Source: Brachypterus glaber (taxonomy: Eukaryota; Arthropoda; Insecta; Coleoptera; Kateretidae). From it: 64,000 bases of DNA. Shown here piece by piece: positions 42,825 through 52,689 of the stretch. The stretch spans positions 248,001-312,000 of the forward strand of contig OY294049.1 of the NCBI GenBank assembly GCA_958510825.1, written 5' to 3'. The stretch's first letter is position 1, and every line of letters begins with the position of its first letter. The notes beneath the pieces are model-generated. The model did not search any database and was not told where the DNA came from. It saw nothing but the letters and a program-made list of their open reading frames with translations. The position numbers were made by a program, and so were the translations under genes.

Positions 42825-43216
42825 GGCTAGAACAAAGTTGTGTGCTAGTATTTGTGTAGTGTGTAAGTGTGGGCATTCGATAGGGCGTGGATCCCCCCCT
42901 TTCCATCGAATGACTCGCGGGCGCTCATCCTTAGTGAGAAGTCTGGCGGCCGCTTTTCCCCTGGTGAAGCCCCCCGGAAGTGTGCAGCGGGTCCTCAACC
43001 AGGCGCTACCTGGAGCCGCTGCACACCCCAAGATTATACACCGACTTATAGGGCGGCCCCCTACGCTAGCTAGGCAAGGGTGGGCCCCTTTCATCGGCGG
43101 CACAGGCGTGCCTGACCTGCTTATTTCACCGCTACCATTCCATCGTGACTTCCCTCTAAAGTAGCCTCCACGAGCCACCCTAAGGGGGTGGAGTAATCCC
43201 TACCTTCCCGACCCAC

Positions 43217-43258
43217 GTGTGTGTGTGTGTGTGTGTGTGTCAGTGTGCGTGTGTAGTG
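43217..43258. repeat. GT-rich run in the LINE 5' UTR
   Basis: About eleven GT units followed by CAGTGTGCGTGTGTAG. It lies inside the leader of the LOA-like LINE and so belongs to the element, not to the intron. Confidence 0.9.
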
Positions 43259-43643
43259 CTTGTAAGATATGTGTGTGTTTTTTACGGGAATTTGATCCCC
43301 AACCAGTTTTGGTCCGCCTCGGGCCCTAGTTCACCCCGCGGCCTCAAATCATTGATGAGAGCTGGCTGGGGCTTCCTCCGGGATAGCCGTGGACCCCAGC
43401 CATCTCAAACCAACAACCGAATAGCCCGTTGTGCAGTGCCCGACTCTCGCCAAGTATTGTCTGACGAGCCGATCCCCTATCCGCCACCTGGGGAGGCGCC
43501 CGATGGAGGACTGGAAGCCCCACACGGGCCGCACTGTATAAGTCTAGTACAAAAAGAGTTACAGTTTTTTGCAGTTTTCCAAAAGTTAGCTAAGTTTGAC
43601 TTATCGCCCTTTGTTTCTAATGTTTTTATTTTATTTTGAATAG

Positions 43644-43789
43644 ATGAAGTAGCAAGTTTAGCAGCAAATGCAGAGAAAAAAAAACCAGAAGATAGAACAG
43701 AGAGAGAAAAAATAGCACTGATGGGACGACCTAGACTTGGGGATATATCAAGAGCTCAAATACGGATTAAAGAAAGTAAAGAATTTAAG
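43644..43789 (+). CDS. Calx: Na+/Ca2+ exchanger exon c: cytoplasmic loop after CBD2
   Basis: Two bases complete the Asp codon split at 31877, followed by 48 codons: EVASLAANAEKKKPEDRTER, then EKIALMGRPRLGDISRAQIR and IKESKEFK. IALMGRPRLG and RAQIRIKESKEFK are strongly conserved in Calx proteins. The acceptor is TTTTATTTTGAATAG and the donor GTAATT at 43790. It ends in phase 0. The segment belongs to the large intracellular regulatory loop, between CBD2 and the membrane. The upstream flank carries the LOA-like LINE (ending at 43528); the downstream flank starts with a short hAT-related fragment. Confidence 0.93.
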
Positions 43790-43794
43790 GTAAT

Positions 43795-43830
43795 TTGTAA
43801 AACTTTTCGCCTGCGGCGCTAGAGATTTCT
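43795..43830. repeat. hAT-related fragment at the donor of exon c
   Basis: TTGTAAAACTTTTCGCCTGC and GGCGCTAGAG resemble the interior of the hAT MITE at 4660-4760 (TTTGTAAAAAAATTGCCTGC and GGCGCCAGAG). The similarity begins within a few bases of the 5' splice site. Confidence 0.5.
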
Positions 43831-43889
43831 TGTATTTTTGCCAATTTTCTATTACGGGTGGAAATACCCTACACGTGGCCACGGTGGTC

Positions 43890-44970
43890 TGGAAACAATT
43901 TTTAGACAAGTTTTTTTTTTCATAATTTAATATTTAGAGCTTTGGCATCTTTTTAAGACCAAATTAAAAAAAAATCTATCCATGCGTTTTTGAGAAAAAA
44001 CGATTTTCATTTGTTTTGACAAAAAATACGAGATTTAAAAATTATTTATACATATCAGATTTTAACTCAAAAAGTGAGAAAAAAAGTTTCCATGAACCTT
44101 TGTGTTAAATGGCTTCTTAGGGGAGCTAGGGCACGTTTAAGGGGCATATTTAGAATATTAATCACTTCATAACTCAGAAACGGTTTAACTTATTGACTTG
44201 AAATTTTTACTATAGTATGCAATCAATAAAAATTATTTTTTTATGACGTAAAAAAATTAGTGTTTAACCAGGAGCGGACAGTTTTATATAGAAATTAAGA
44301 GGCACCCATCCAAACCTACGCCCCTGGTAAAAAAGTTAACTGTAATAAAACGTTAATTATTTACATTTATTGATTCTATACTACAGCAAAAATTTAAAAG
44401 TAAGCTAGCTCCCTTAAAAAGCAATTTAGCTCAAACGGCCATAAAAACTTTTTTCTTATTTTCTTACTTTTTGACGTAAATCTGAACATTTAAAATAGAT
44501 TTTAAATACCTCATATTTTTTTTTGTTAAGACAAATGAAAATCGTTTTTCTTAAAAACCCGTAGATAGATTTTTTTAAATTTGGTCTTAAAAAGATGCCA
44601 AAGCTCTAAATAATTAAATTATAAAATAAAATAAAAACAAGTTTTTAAAGTTAAAACCCTTCTTAATTAAGTACATATTACGTACCTATAACTAAAAAGT
44701 AGAGACCAGATATTTATACAAATTTACAAATATGAGATTTGAGTATTTTGGAATCTTTAATTTTTTGATTTCCAAAACCCTTATTTTAAAAATTCCGTAT
44801 TTGTAAATTTGTATAAATATCTTGTTTGGAATTTTATATAAAATTGTATTGTCAACCGAGTTAAGCATGTGTACCAAATTTTAGCTTTCTAAGTGTATTC
44901 TAAGTGGTTAAAACAGAGAGAGGGTTAACTTAGCCTTATAAAACTTGGGTTATATTGAGCTAAAAATTGT
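43890..44970. repeat. Foldback family with CCAGGAGCGGAC hinge, copy 3
   Basis: The left arm (GTCTGGAAACAATTTTTAGA, TTTGGCATCTTTTTAAGACC, AATGGCTTCTTAGGGGAGCT) and the right arm (TTGGTCTTAAAAAGATGCCA, AAATCGTTTTTCTTAAAAAC) are inverted and pair over about 330 bp, around the hinge CCAGGAGCGGACAG ... CTACGCCCCTGGT. The outer right end is AAAAATTGTTTCCAGACTAG. Confidence 0.75.
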
Positions 44971-44984
44971 TTCCAGACTAGTGC

Positions 44985-45815
44985 ACTGCAGTGTGACCCG
45001 AAAAATAAAAAAAATTGCATTTTCGGCTTAAGAATCTCATGAAACGTCGAGAAAATGTGAAAAAATTGGGTGTTAAAAAAATGTCTGTCTGTCTGTCGGT
45101 CTGTATGTAAACCTTATAACTTTTTAACGGAATGTTCGATTTGAAAAAGTCTTTCACTTGACGATTCAGGACCTTTTCTATTTGCGTTACATCAAATATG
45201 GTTAACATTAGCTTAGGGCAAAGGGGTCAAAATGGACAAAAACTATAATTTTTAGCGATATGTTGCTATAAGTCGGAAGAAAGTAGGTTCCATTTATTTA
45301 AAGCTACCTTTGTTAATAATAGAATGAAGAAAGAATATAATTAATCCCAACTGGAGAACAAAAAAAAAGTTTAAAAATATGCGAGGTATGACAAACAAAA
45401 AGTCTATTTTGGCATTTGGCACTGTAAAACATGTCATGATAAATACCAAACCTTAAAAATATATTTTGACAAATTTATAACTATAGTCCGTGCAATTATG
45501 CAAGATGGTAGTTTAAAATTCCCGCGATTTTTAAGCTAAATCATTGGTTAAAAACTCGTACCTTTAAACGTATAAAATATTGTGACATTTTTTGTCTATG
45601 ACAATGATTGACGGTCGTTAAAGCTAATAAAAGAAGAGAAAGTTACATAAAAAAATGGTTATACTTAATATTATTTTGTATGGTATTGAAAAAAGTAATT
45701 TTTTGGTTTATTCTTCATACACTCACACTAAATTAGCATACTCTACATATTGTACAAACGTAAATTATATTAAACACAAGGAAAACGTTAAATTTTTAGG
45801 TTACAATTACAACTT
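44985..45815. other. Intron with GTCTGTCTGTCTG tract
   Basis: A GTCT run at about 45085-45110 is preceded by CATGAAACGTCGAGAAAATG and followed by TAACTTTTTAACGGAATG, the mini-me-like layout. The rest has no recognised element. Confidence 0.45.
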
Positions 45816-45936
45816 AAGGCCTATCCAGAGGCTCACATAACAACAAATTACAAGATACATGACGACACATCAAGCCAATCCTGGCATCGCATTCTTATGT
45901 ACTATGCTTGTTATGCCAGTCTTTGGATAGGCCCTT
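45816..45936. mobile_element. Short MITE, AAGGCCTATC termini, copy 2
   Basis: AAGGCCTATCCAGAGGCTCA at the left and (inverted) AAGGGCCTATCCAAAGACTG at the right; the interior matches 15445-15593. Confidence 0.75.
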
Positions 45937-46178
45937 TCCAGGAAAACAGTACCGATATCTGTTAAATTTTTGATACACTATGATTTATGCATAATTATGC
46001 TATTTATGCGGTCTGTGGTGTAAAACGGGCCGCGTCCCTTACTATCTTGCATAACTGGACGGAGTATAGAAGAGAAACCTGGCATATCTGGAAAAGGCTG
46101 AAAACACGTTTGCGGGTTTGTCATTTCCCTAGATTTTAAATTATGTCTACACGTTTATTAAGGCACTCTAATAACATT

Positions 46179-46634
46179 ATTACATTGAAATCTTCGCCGA
46201 AAAGTCAAAATTATTGACCACGTATTTTTTTCACATTTCTCGACGTTTTAGACCCTTCTGAGCCGAAATCAGTAAAATAAAAATTTGCGTCCGTTTGTCT
46301 GTCTGTCTGTCTGTCTGGGTGTAAACTCTTTAACTCCATTTCTACATGAGATATCGACTTGCGGTTTTTTGCATATTGTTTCTTATCGTATTCCGAAGAG
46401 CTGATTAGACTTTGGAGGTAAACGATTGGGGATAAGGGGGTAAAAATAGGGTAAAACTCCCATTTTAAGCCCTATAAAAAATGTTATATACCGTTTTTTG
46501 CTAGAATATAATGTTTTAAAGATACAGAATTTAAAATCAAACAAAACACCTAGTTTGAAATTTGCAAACTAGATGGCTCTAGTGTACAATAGTGCCGATG
46601 TTTTGACAGGGTCCCTGCAACGTTTCATCTAGTT
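46179..46634. repeat. GTCTG-containing dispersed repeat, copy 3
   Basis: It runs from ATTGAAATCTTCGCCGAAAA to AATAGTGCCGATGTTTTGAC and CAACGTTTCATCTAGTT, with a GTCTGTCTGTCTGTCTGGGT tract. It is shorter than copy 2 because about 430 bp of the interior is missing. It ends about 50 bp before exon d. Confidence 0.75.
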
Positions 46635-46683
46635 AAATATATTGAAATTAGAATTTAATTAAAGTTGTTTTAAATTGTTGCAG

Positions 46684-46885
46684 AATACGGTAGATAAATT
46701 AGTACAACGAGCCAACGCTTCGTTATTAATAGGGACCTCTTCATGGAAGGAACAGTTCGTGGAAGCCATGACGGTCAGTCCGAGCGATGATGATGCCGAC
46801 CAAAAAGAACCTTCAGGGCTTGATTATGTCATGCATGTACTTACAGTATTTTGGAAATTAATTTTTGCATTTGTCCCTCCCACAG
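46684..46885 (+). CDS. Calx: Na+/Ca2+ exchanger exon d: loop end and first C-terminal helix
   Basis: Starts in phase 0: NTVDKLVQRANASLLIGTSS, then WKEQFVEAMTVSPSDDDADQ, KEPSGLDYVMHVLTVFWKLI and FAFVPPT. SSWKEQFVEA(M/I)TV and DYVMHxLTVFWKxxFAFVPPT are conserved throughout NCX/Calx proteins. The acidic DDDAD stretch is followed by the first membrane helix after the loop. The acceptor is TTTTAAATTGTTGCAG and the donor GTATGA at 46886; one base of an Asp codon is left. A decayed second copy of the last part of this exon, with its donor, lies at 49834-49908. Confidence 0.95.
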
Positions 46886-46929
46886 GTATGAATGTACACA
46901 GTAGTCCCCGATTATGCTTGGGTTAGAAA

Positions 46930-47700
46930 AAATTTGCATAAAAAATTAAATAAAAAAATTAAATAAAAAAACTGGTAAAAAACACAATAAGGTAATTTTC
47001 CTCATTTTTTTATTTTTTTTTTAATTAAAAAAGTTCTTTTTTTTTTTGAAAAAAAACTTTTTTCAAAAAAAATATTTATTTTTTATTTTTTTACGAAAAA
47101 TTAAAAATTTTGTTTAACCCCCAATAAATCTCTTGTTTCTGGGGGGAATTATTTTCAAAAACAATGGGGATCTTTCCCTTATAGTAGAACTTTTTCCTGA
47201 AAATTTCGAGTCGATCAGTTAAAGCGTTCTTGAGTTATGGTGCCCACAAAAAATCGTGACATCGGACTTTTTTTCAGTAATTTTAAAATGGATAAAATCA
47301 TATTTGTCAAATAGAAAACTTCAGAACTTCAGAATCAATTACGCTTTCTCTAAAGATTAATATAGAATTTGGTGTGCCCTGAGGGTCAATTTTGGAAACA
47401 CTGATTTTTGCTTTTATATTTTCAATAAAAAAAAAAATATTGAAATACACTTTTTTTTTCATTTTTTTTTTCGATTTTTTCACTTTTCTCGACGTTTCCG
47501 AAGTTTTTAAGACTTTTGAGACCACATTAAAAAAATGTCTGTCTGTCTGTCGGTCGGTCTGTCTATCTCAGTGACCACGATAACTAGAGTACATTTTGAG
47601 CTAGGAACCTGAAATTTGGTATGCATACTGCCCTACTACCGTAAAAAGCAGTAACTCCATATTTAACAAAACTGACATAATGGCAAAAACAGTAAATCTT
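46930..47700. repeat. T-rich repeat with GTCTGTCTGTCGGTCGG tract
   Basis: A T/A-rich region is followed by TCTCGACGTTTCCGAAGTTT, a GTCT/GTCG run (47538-47566) and GACCACGATAACTAGAGTAC. This is the same module as at 2860 and 10080. Confidence 0.55.
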
Positions 47701-48130
47701 CTTAGCCACTCCCTTGTGTTATAGCTAAAAGAGAAAGTGGGCGTATAACTTTAGGTTTAAAGTAACTTTATTATAACACAAGTACGCAATCATGAATTAT
47801 TTATTTAAATAAAAAATGGCACTGCTTTTTAGTTTAGTGTTTTTGTCTTCACGTTGAGAAATATGTTTATTTTCCAACTTTATTTATGAGCGTTGGGTGG
47901 GAGATATACAAAAACTTTGTATGACAAATTTTATGCAAAATTTAATGGAAAATATAATAAGTCCTTTAACATTTTCTCGTCGGAGTAACCGTTTACAAGA
48001 AAAATGCAGAAAAGCGTCATGAGATCACGTTTGGGTTTTTTTTTTCAGCAAAGGGGATGAAGCTCCCACCGGGGAGTGAGAAATCTTCTGATCTGTATTT
48101 GGGTTCCTACTGGAAATTTGGAGTCCAAAC
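47701..48130. other. Intron, nothing recognised
   Basis: No frame, repeat or known element is seen. Confidence 0.4.
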
Positions 48131-48133
48131 CAA

Positions 48134-48579
48134 AATACACTGCCCAGTAAAAGAGCTTTCCCATTTTTCACCTCCGCGCGTAAAATGGATTTTTTTATTA
48201 TCAGATTCACTTTCAGCAACAATAAAAACCTTATATACCAATTTTCACGAAAACTACCCTCTGCCCATTTGCCCCCCTTGCCGCACCCCAATGTTCACCA
48301 AAAACAATCCCGAGCGAGAACTTTTGGTAACATACCTGTATGCCAAATTTCAAGTCTCTAACTCAAAGCGTTCTTAAGTTATTGTGCCCACAAGATTTTC
48401 CGGACAGACCGATCGACTGACCGACCGATCGACCGAGCGACATTTTTTTTTTTGCTTGAAATTGATTTATATCGACATAAAACGTCATAAAACGCAAAAA
48501 TAAGCAAAATTTTTTTTTGAAAATTTTTGCACGAATACAAGGCTTTCCGAAATTTTGAAAATTTTCAAAATGGGAAAGC
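48134..48579 (-). mobile_element. DINE-1/mini-me-like element, copy F (array reduced to one unit)
   Basis: Reverse orientation with both ends present: AATACACTGCCCAGTAAAAG and AGCTTTCCCATTTTTCACC at the left, AAAATTTTCAAAATGGGAAA at the right. It has the GTCY/GATCGACCGAGCG tract and ACGATAACTT region but only about one array unit, so the array is not needed for the element to exist. Confidence 0.85.
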
Positions 48580-48605
48580 AATTAAAAACTTTATAAATTA
48601 TTTAT

Positions 48606-49838
48606 TCTAAAAAGTCTAATTTGCTTGAACTATGACATGGGGAAATGCAACAAAAATCTTAAAAGTTGTAATCTTGCAGAAAAAAAATATTTCATCCATA
48701 TTTGATTTGAAACAGTTGGATTCGAGGTTGGATTCTTGTAAGCCTGTATTTAGGGAGCACAATATTCTTATTGTTACCTCAATATACGCGTACAATGCTG
48801 CACAATATACAAAGAAATGTCCTGGTCTTTTTATGGCTTCTCATGGCTATAATGCGAGACGGAAGTTCCGTCACGGAAGTTCCGTCACGGAACTCATGTC
48901 TACGTATTGGAAAGCATAGAACAGTTTTATTCAACAAATCTCCACTAAATGTCACTGTCACTGTTTTTAATAATTTACCTGAAGAGATTAGATTAATCCA
49001 GAATAAAAGTAGATTTTTTTAAGTCAGTTAAAGCCTTCTTAGTACAAAAATGTTTATACAAACTATCCGAGTTACATTCCCGAATCTAACTTGGCTGTTT
49101 ATGTAAGTACTGAAAAAAAAAATATTTTATTTAACACCTTCACAGAAACACTTGTTTTGAGCACTATTTTAAATGTCAAAAGTGAGTTTTTTTCCACTAA
49201 TGACTAAAAAATTTTTCACCCACTCTTTTACGTACAGCTTTTGATCTCACCCAAAATTAGTTACATACCCTATTAATTAAGTATTATAACTATTCTATAA
49301 ATAGAAGCAGGTTAACTAAACCATAAAAATTAAAGAAAACCCCAAATTATTCTTTAGTTTTTGAATAAAATACTGTTTTTATTAAAAATTCTGTCATCAC
49401 CGCGTCCATTTTGACGTTTGTAAGAAATGTAAAACTAGCAATTGTTTATTTTTAATAGGCATACTTAGGCCATGGCTACCTATTATTTTAGTATTAAGAA
49501 AACTTAATCTTAATATTTTTGAAATAATTTTTCGCAAAATTATAGATTTTTATTTAAAAATAAAAGGTGTTGGATAAAATTAAATTTTCAACTCGGCCTA
49601 ACGGCCCCGTGGGCTGATATTGCGTGGATAAAATGCTACTTAATACACTAGTTAAAAAAATAACTATTTATTTCTTTTTTTGTTTTTTTTTTCACATTTG
49701 TATCTTTTATATATGTATTTTCTCCATTAGTTATGTATTTTTTTTTATGTTTTTTATGTATTTACGTCATACAACTTATGACGTTGATGTTCTGTATTTT
49801 TAAACTAAAGTGAATAAATAAATTATTATTATTAAAAA
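48606..49838 (+). pseudogene. 5'-truncated LINE, interrupted by a dispersed repeat
   Basis: The coding remnant encodes TWGNATKILKVVILQKKNIS, DSCKPVFREHNILIVTSIY and, in other frames, SPLNVTVTVFNNLPEEIRLI, the C-terminal end of a jockey/CR1-type ORF2 with several frameshifts. A local duplication of GGAAGTTCCGTCAC lies at 48870-48895. The 49137-49687 repeat splits the 3' UTR, which resumes at 49688 and ends GAATAAATAAATTATTATTA at about 49833. The LINE tail directly abuts the exon-d duplicate. Confidence 0.8.
49137..49687. repeat. Long dispersed repeat, inverted partner of 31184-31712
   Basis: It runs from AACACCTTCACAGAAACACT to TTAATACACTAGTTAAAAAA. It is reverse complement to the intron 1 copy along about 500 bp, with an extra GGCCTAACGGCCCCGTGGGC segment near 49600. 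It lies inside the 3' part of a LINE, so it inserted after the LINE. Confidence 0.85.
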
Positions 49839-49908
49839 GAACCTTTAGGGCTTGATTATGCATGTACATAATTTTTGCTTTTGTCCCTCCCACAGGTATG
49901 GATGTACT
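49834..49908 (+). pseudogene. Decayed duplicate of Calx exon d 3' end with its splice donor
   Basis: AAAAAGAACCTTTAGGGCTT, GATTATGCATGTAC, then ATAATTTTTGCTTTTGTCCC and TCCCACAGGTATGGATGTAC match 46803-46899 of exon d and the first bases of intron 4. Two deletions (three bases near TATGTCATGC, and about 20 bases in the middle) break the frame. The donor GTATGG is retained, and similarity continues a few bases into the intron, so the copy arose from DNA or unspliced RNA. Confidence 0.85.
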
Positions 49909-50197
49909 CTAGGGTATTTCATAAAACACAAACTTTTCTAAATTTAGGGTGGACCTTTTTTTTATTGGTTTAAAATTTTCATTTCGGTGTATCTATAACA
50001 TTCCGAAAATATAAGGGTGATCATCTCTCTAAGGGTCCCAATTGAATCCCTAAAACCGTTACCCAAAAATCGTAAAAAATCGTTGAAAATGGACTTTACT
50101 TTTTGTATCATGGTTATATTTAAAAGCCTTCAAATCTTATTTTTTTCTTTTAAGTGTACAAAATTATGTGCTAAATTTCAAAATGATCAAAAGATTC

Positions 50198-50976
50198 CCC
50201 TGGTAGAAAAGTACATAAATCTAACTTAACATAACATTAGATTAGTGACATTATTATGTTTAGTCTCAATGGTTATGCAAAAACGTTATAAAATATATAA
50301 ATCTAACCTTAAAAACTAACGTTTGACAAAAACGTTATAAAATACATAAATCTAACGTTAGTTTCCTAACTAAATTCTAATCTTTTCTAACCTTATTCTA
50401 ACTTTAAATATTTTTTAAATTTCCATTATTAATACATAAGCTATAGTAGAAAATACTCATTTCCGACAGCTATGTGCCTAGGTTTGATAAATATTTATTA
50501 TTTCTATAATAAGTTTTAAAAAAATATCCCACAAAAGTCAAAATTAAAGTCTGGCACTCTGTACTAGAATTGAAAAAATATTTTAAGATTAAGTATAACA
50601 GCATATTACACGAAAAATATTTAGGGCCACCTAAAAAGATGGCTATTTTATAAATAAATGTAACGAAATTATGTTTAAAAATATTATGATTGCTAAAATA
50701 TATTAAGATTTATTTATATGAATAAATTTGTCTACAGCTGCCATTTTATGATGCTGGTAAAAATTTCCTAGTTGGCCACGCCCCCTCCGAAAGTTAGAAA
50801 TTAAACGTACTTATAACGTATTTCTAACTAAAAAATCTAACGTTAGATTAACGTTTGTAACTAATGTTTGATTCTAACGTTAAAAAGCTGGACATTTGCA
50901 CATATTTTATAACGTCCTTTTAAACAGTTTTCTAACATTATAAAAACGTCATTCTAACGTTAAATTTCTACTAGGG
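50198..50976 (+). mobile_element. CCCTRGTAG MITE, copy 1 (779 bp)
   Basis: The left end is CCCTGGTAGAAAAGTACATA and the right end (plus strand) ACGTTAAATTTCTACTAGGG. The interior is rich in AACGTT palindromes (TCTAACGTTAGTTTC, AACGTTAGATTAACG). Flanks are TC and TA, so no TSD is visible in this copy. Confidence 0.85.
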
Positions 50977-51033
50977 TATCAGGTTCCGAAAATCCGCCAA
51001 AGTTGCTCCTAAAACACTAAAGACGAATTTCCA

Positions 51034-51305
51034 CCATAAATGTGGGAAATGCTAAAAAAACATTTAAAAAATTTGTCAATCTGCACTACTACTAAATTTT
51101 ATTTAAGGCATATTAATAATATAAAATAATTTGACAAAAACAATATGAGCTAAGCGCCAAAAAGAGCACCCAAAAAGGCCTCTTAATTGGTGTTTAGCTC
51201 GTTTTGATTTTGTCAAATTATTTTATATTTATTATTAATGTGCAATAAAATTAAGTCCAGATTGACATATTTTTTAAATAGTTTTTTAGAGTTTCTCACA
51301 TTTAT
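51034..51305. mobile_element. Foldback MITE, 115-bp arms
   Basis: CACCATAAATGTGGGAAATG at the left is the inverse of the right end (TTTCTCACATTTATGGTG). Arms 51034-51150 and 51190-51305 pair around a 40-bp hinge. The partner segment at 52740-52800 lacks it, so the empty site is visible in the window. Confidence 0.8.
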
Positions 51306-51505
51306 GGTGAAAATTAGGAGGCCGGTGAACTTACCGGACACACGAATTCTTATTTTTTTTTTAAACCAATACAAAGTACTTACCTTAAATAGTATTTTTG
51401 AAAAGAAAAATTGCGGATTACTCACAAACTAGCGAGAAATTAATTTAAAAAAAGTGCATTTTCAAGACATAGTTAGGGATTTTAACCGCATTTCAATTTA
51501 AGTTG

Positions 51506-52565
51506 GTATAATTTTCAGTTAACTAATAAACAGCGTTGTCAGTTTGTACATTTATTTTATTTAAAATAATAGTACAAATTTTAACAAAAAATGTAACGTT
51601 AACGTAAAGCAACTTCCTCCATTAAAAAAAAAACACCAAACAACACAAAACCAACGTAAACCAACGTTAACGTAAACCAACTTCTCCCATTAAAAAAAAA
51701 TACCAAAAGAGCAAACTACCAAACCAAACCATTGTCAACATAAACCAACGCCTCCCATTAAAAAAAAAACAACAAACCAGCAAACTACCAAACCAAACCA
51801 TTGTTCACGTAAACCAACTTCTCCCATTAAAATAAAAACATATAACGAAAAAACCAACGTAAACCAACGTTAACGTAAACCAACGTCCATTAAATTGTTA
51901 TAAAAATTCTAACAAAACAAAACAACAGAATTTTCCGCACCTAATTATATTTATTTTTCAAACAAGAAATCATTCCGAATAATACAAGAAAACACTTTAA
52001 ATCAAAATTAAAAGCTGACAACGCCGCATCTCTGTGTATAATTTTCAGTTAACTAATAAACAGCGTTGTCAGTTTGTACATTTATTTTATTTAAAATAAT
52101 AGTACAAATTTTAACAAAAAATGTAACGTTAACGTAAAGCAACTTCCTCCATTAAAAAAAAAACACCAAACAACACAAAACCAACGTAAACCAACGTTAA
52201 CGTAAACCAACTTCTCCCATTAAAAAAAAATACCAAAAGAGCAAACTACCAAACCAAACCATTGTCAACATAAACCAACGCCTCCCATTAAAAAAAAAAC
52301 AACAAACCAGCAAACTACCAAACCAAACCATTGTTCACGTAAACCAACTTCTCCCATTAAAATAAAAACATATAACGAAAAAACCAACGTAAACCAACGT
52401 TAACGTAAACCAACGTCCATTAAATTGTTATAAAAATTCTAACAAAACAAAACAACAGAATTTTCCGCACCTAATTATATTTATTTTTCAAACAAGAAAT
52501 CATTCCGAATAATACAAGAAAACACTTTAAATCAAAATTAAAAGCTGACAACGCCGCATCTCTGT
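51506..52565 (+). repeat. Exact tandem duplication, 2 x 530 bp
   Basis: 51506-52035 and 52036-52565 appear identical base for base. Each unit starts GTATAATTTTCAGTTAACTA, contains AGCGTTGTCAG near its start and its inverse CTGACAACGC near its end, and holds about four sub-repeats of 60-69 bp with the pattern AACGTAAACCAACTTCTCCC and ATTAAAAAAAAA. No frame is present. Confidence 0.9.
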
Positions 52566-52689
52566 ACATACGTGAAATATGTCAGCATCATTATGGCGGT
52601 TCATAAAATTAATTATTATTTACCATTTTTCTCCATGTAAGTTATTTTTACTTTTTAGTAATAAAACAACGTTTTCCGCATTTAATTTT

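Larger units (their letters stand above)
37579..43528 (-). mobile_element. Full-length LOA-like LINE, 5.95 kb, 12-bp TSD
   Basis: CCGCACTGTATA occurs immediately outside both ends (37567-37578 and 43529-43540), a clear target-site duplication. The element is antisense to Calx. In its own direction it has a GC-rich 5' UTR with a GT/CA run, ORF1, a 35-nt gap, ORF2 and a short 3' end with a TAC-type trinucleotide tail (37579-37592). Both frames are open throughout. Its GC content is far above its surroundings. The intact frames and exact TSD suggest recent, possibly ongoing, activity. It ends 115 bp before Calx exon c. Confidence 0.92.
49915..51430 (+). repeat. Segmental repeat, long copy (inverted to 52690-53110)
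   Basis: Segments around TTTCATTTCGGTGTATCTAT, ATTATGTGCTAAATTTCAAA, ATCAGGTTCCGAAAATCCGC and GGTGAACTTACCGGACAC match, inverted, the segment at 52690-53110. This copy contains two insertions that the partner lacks: MITE copy 1 (50198-50976) and a foldback (51034-51305). Confidence 0.75.

Noticed and set aside
37916..43164. Many long plus-strand frames between 37.5 and 43.2 kb.
   Set aside because: They are antisense shadows of the two GC-rich LINE ORFs; none has a recognisable domain.
42825..43178. N-terminal extension of LINE ORF1 from a GTG at 43178.
   Set aside because: The leader is GC-rich, low in motif content and lacks an ATG with better context than 42824; I treat it as 5' UTR.
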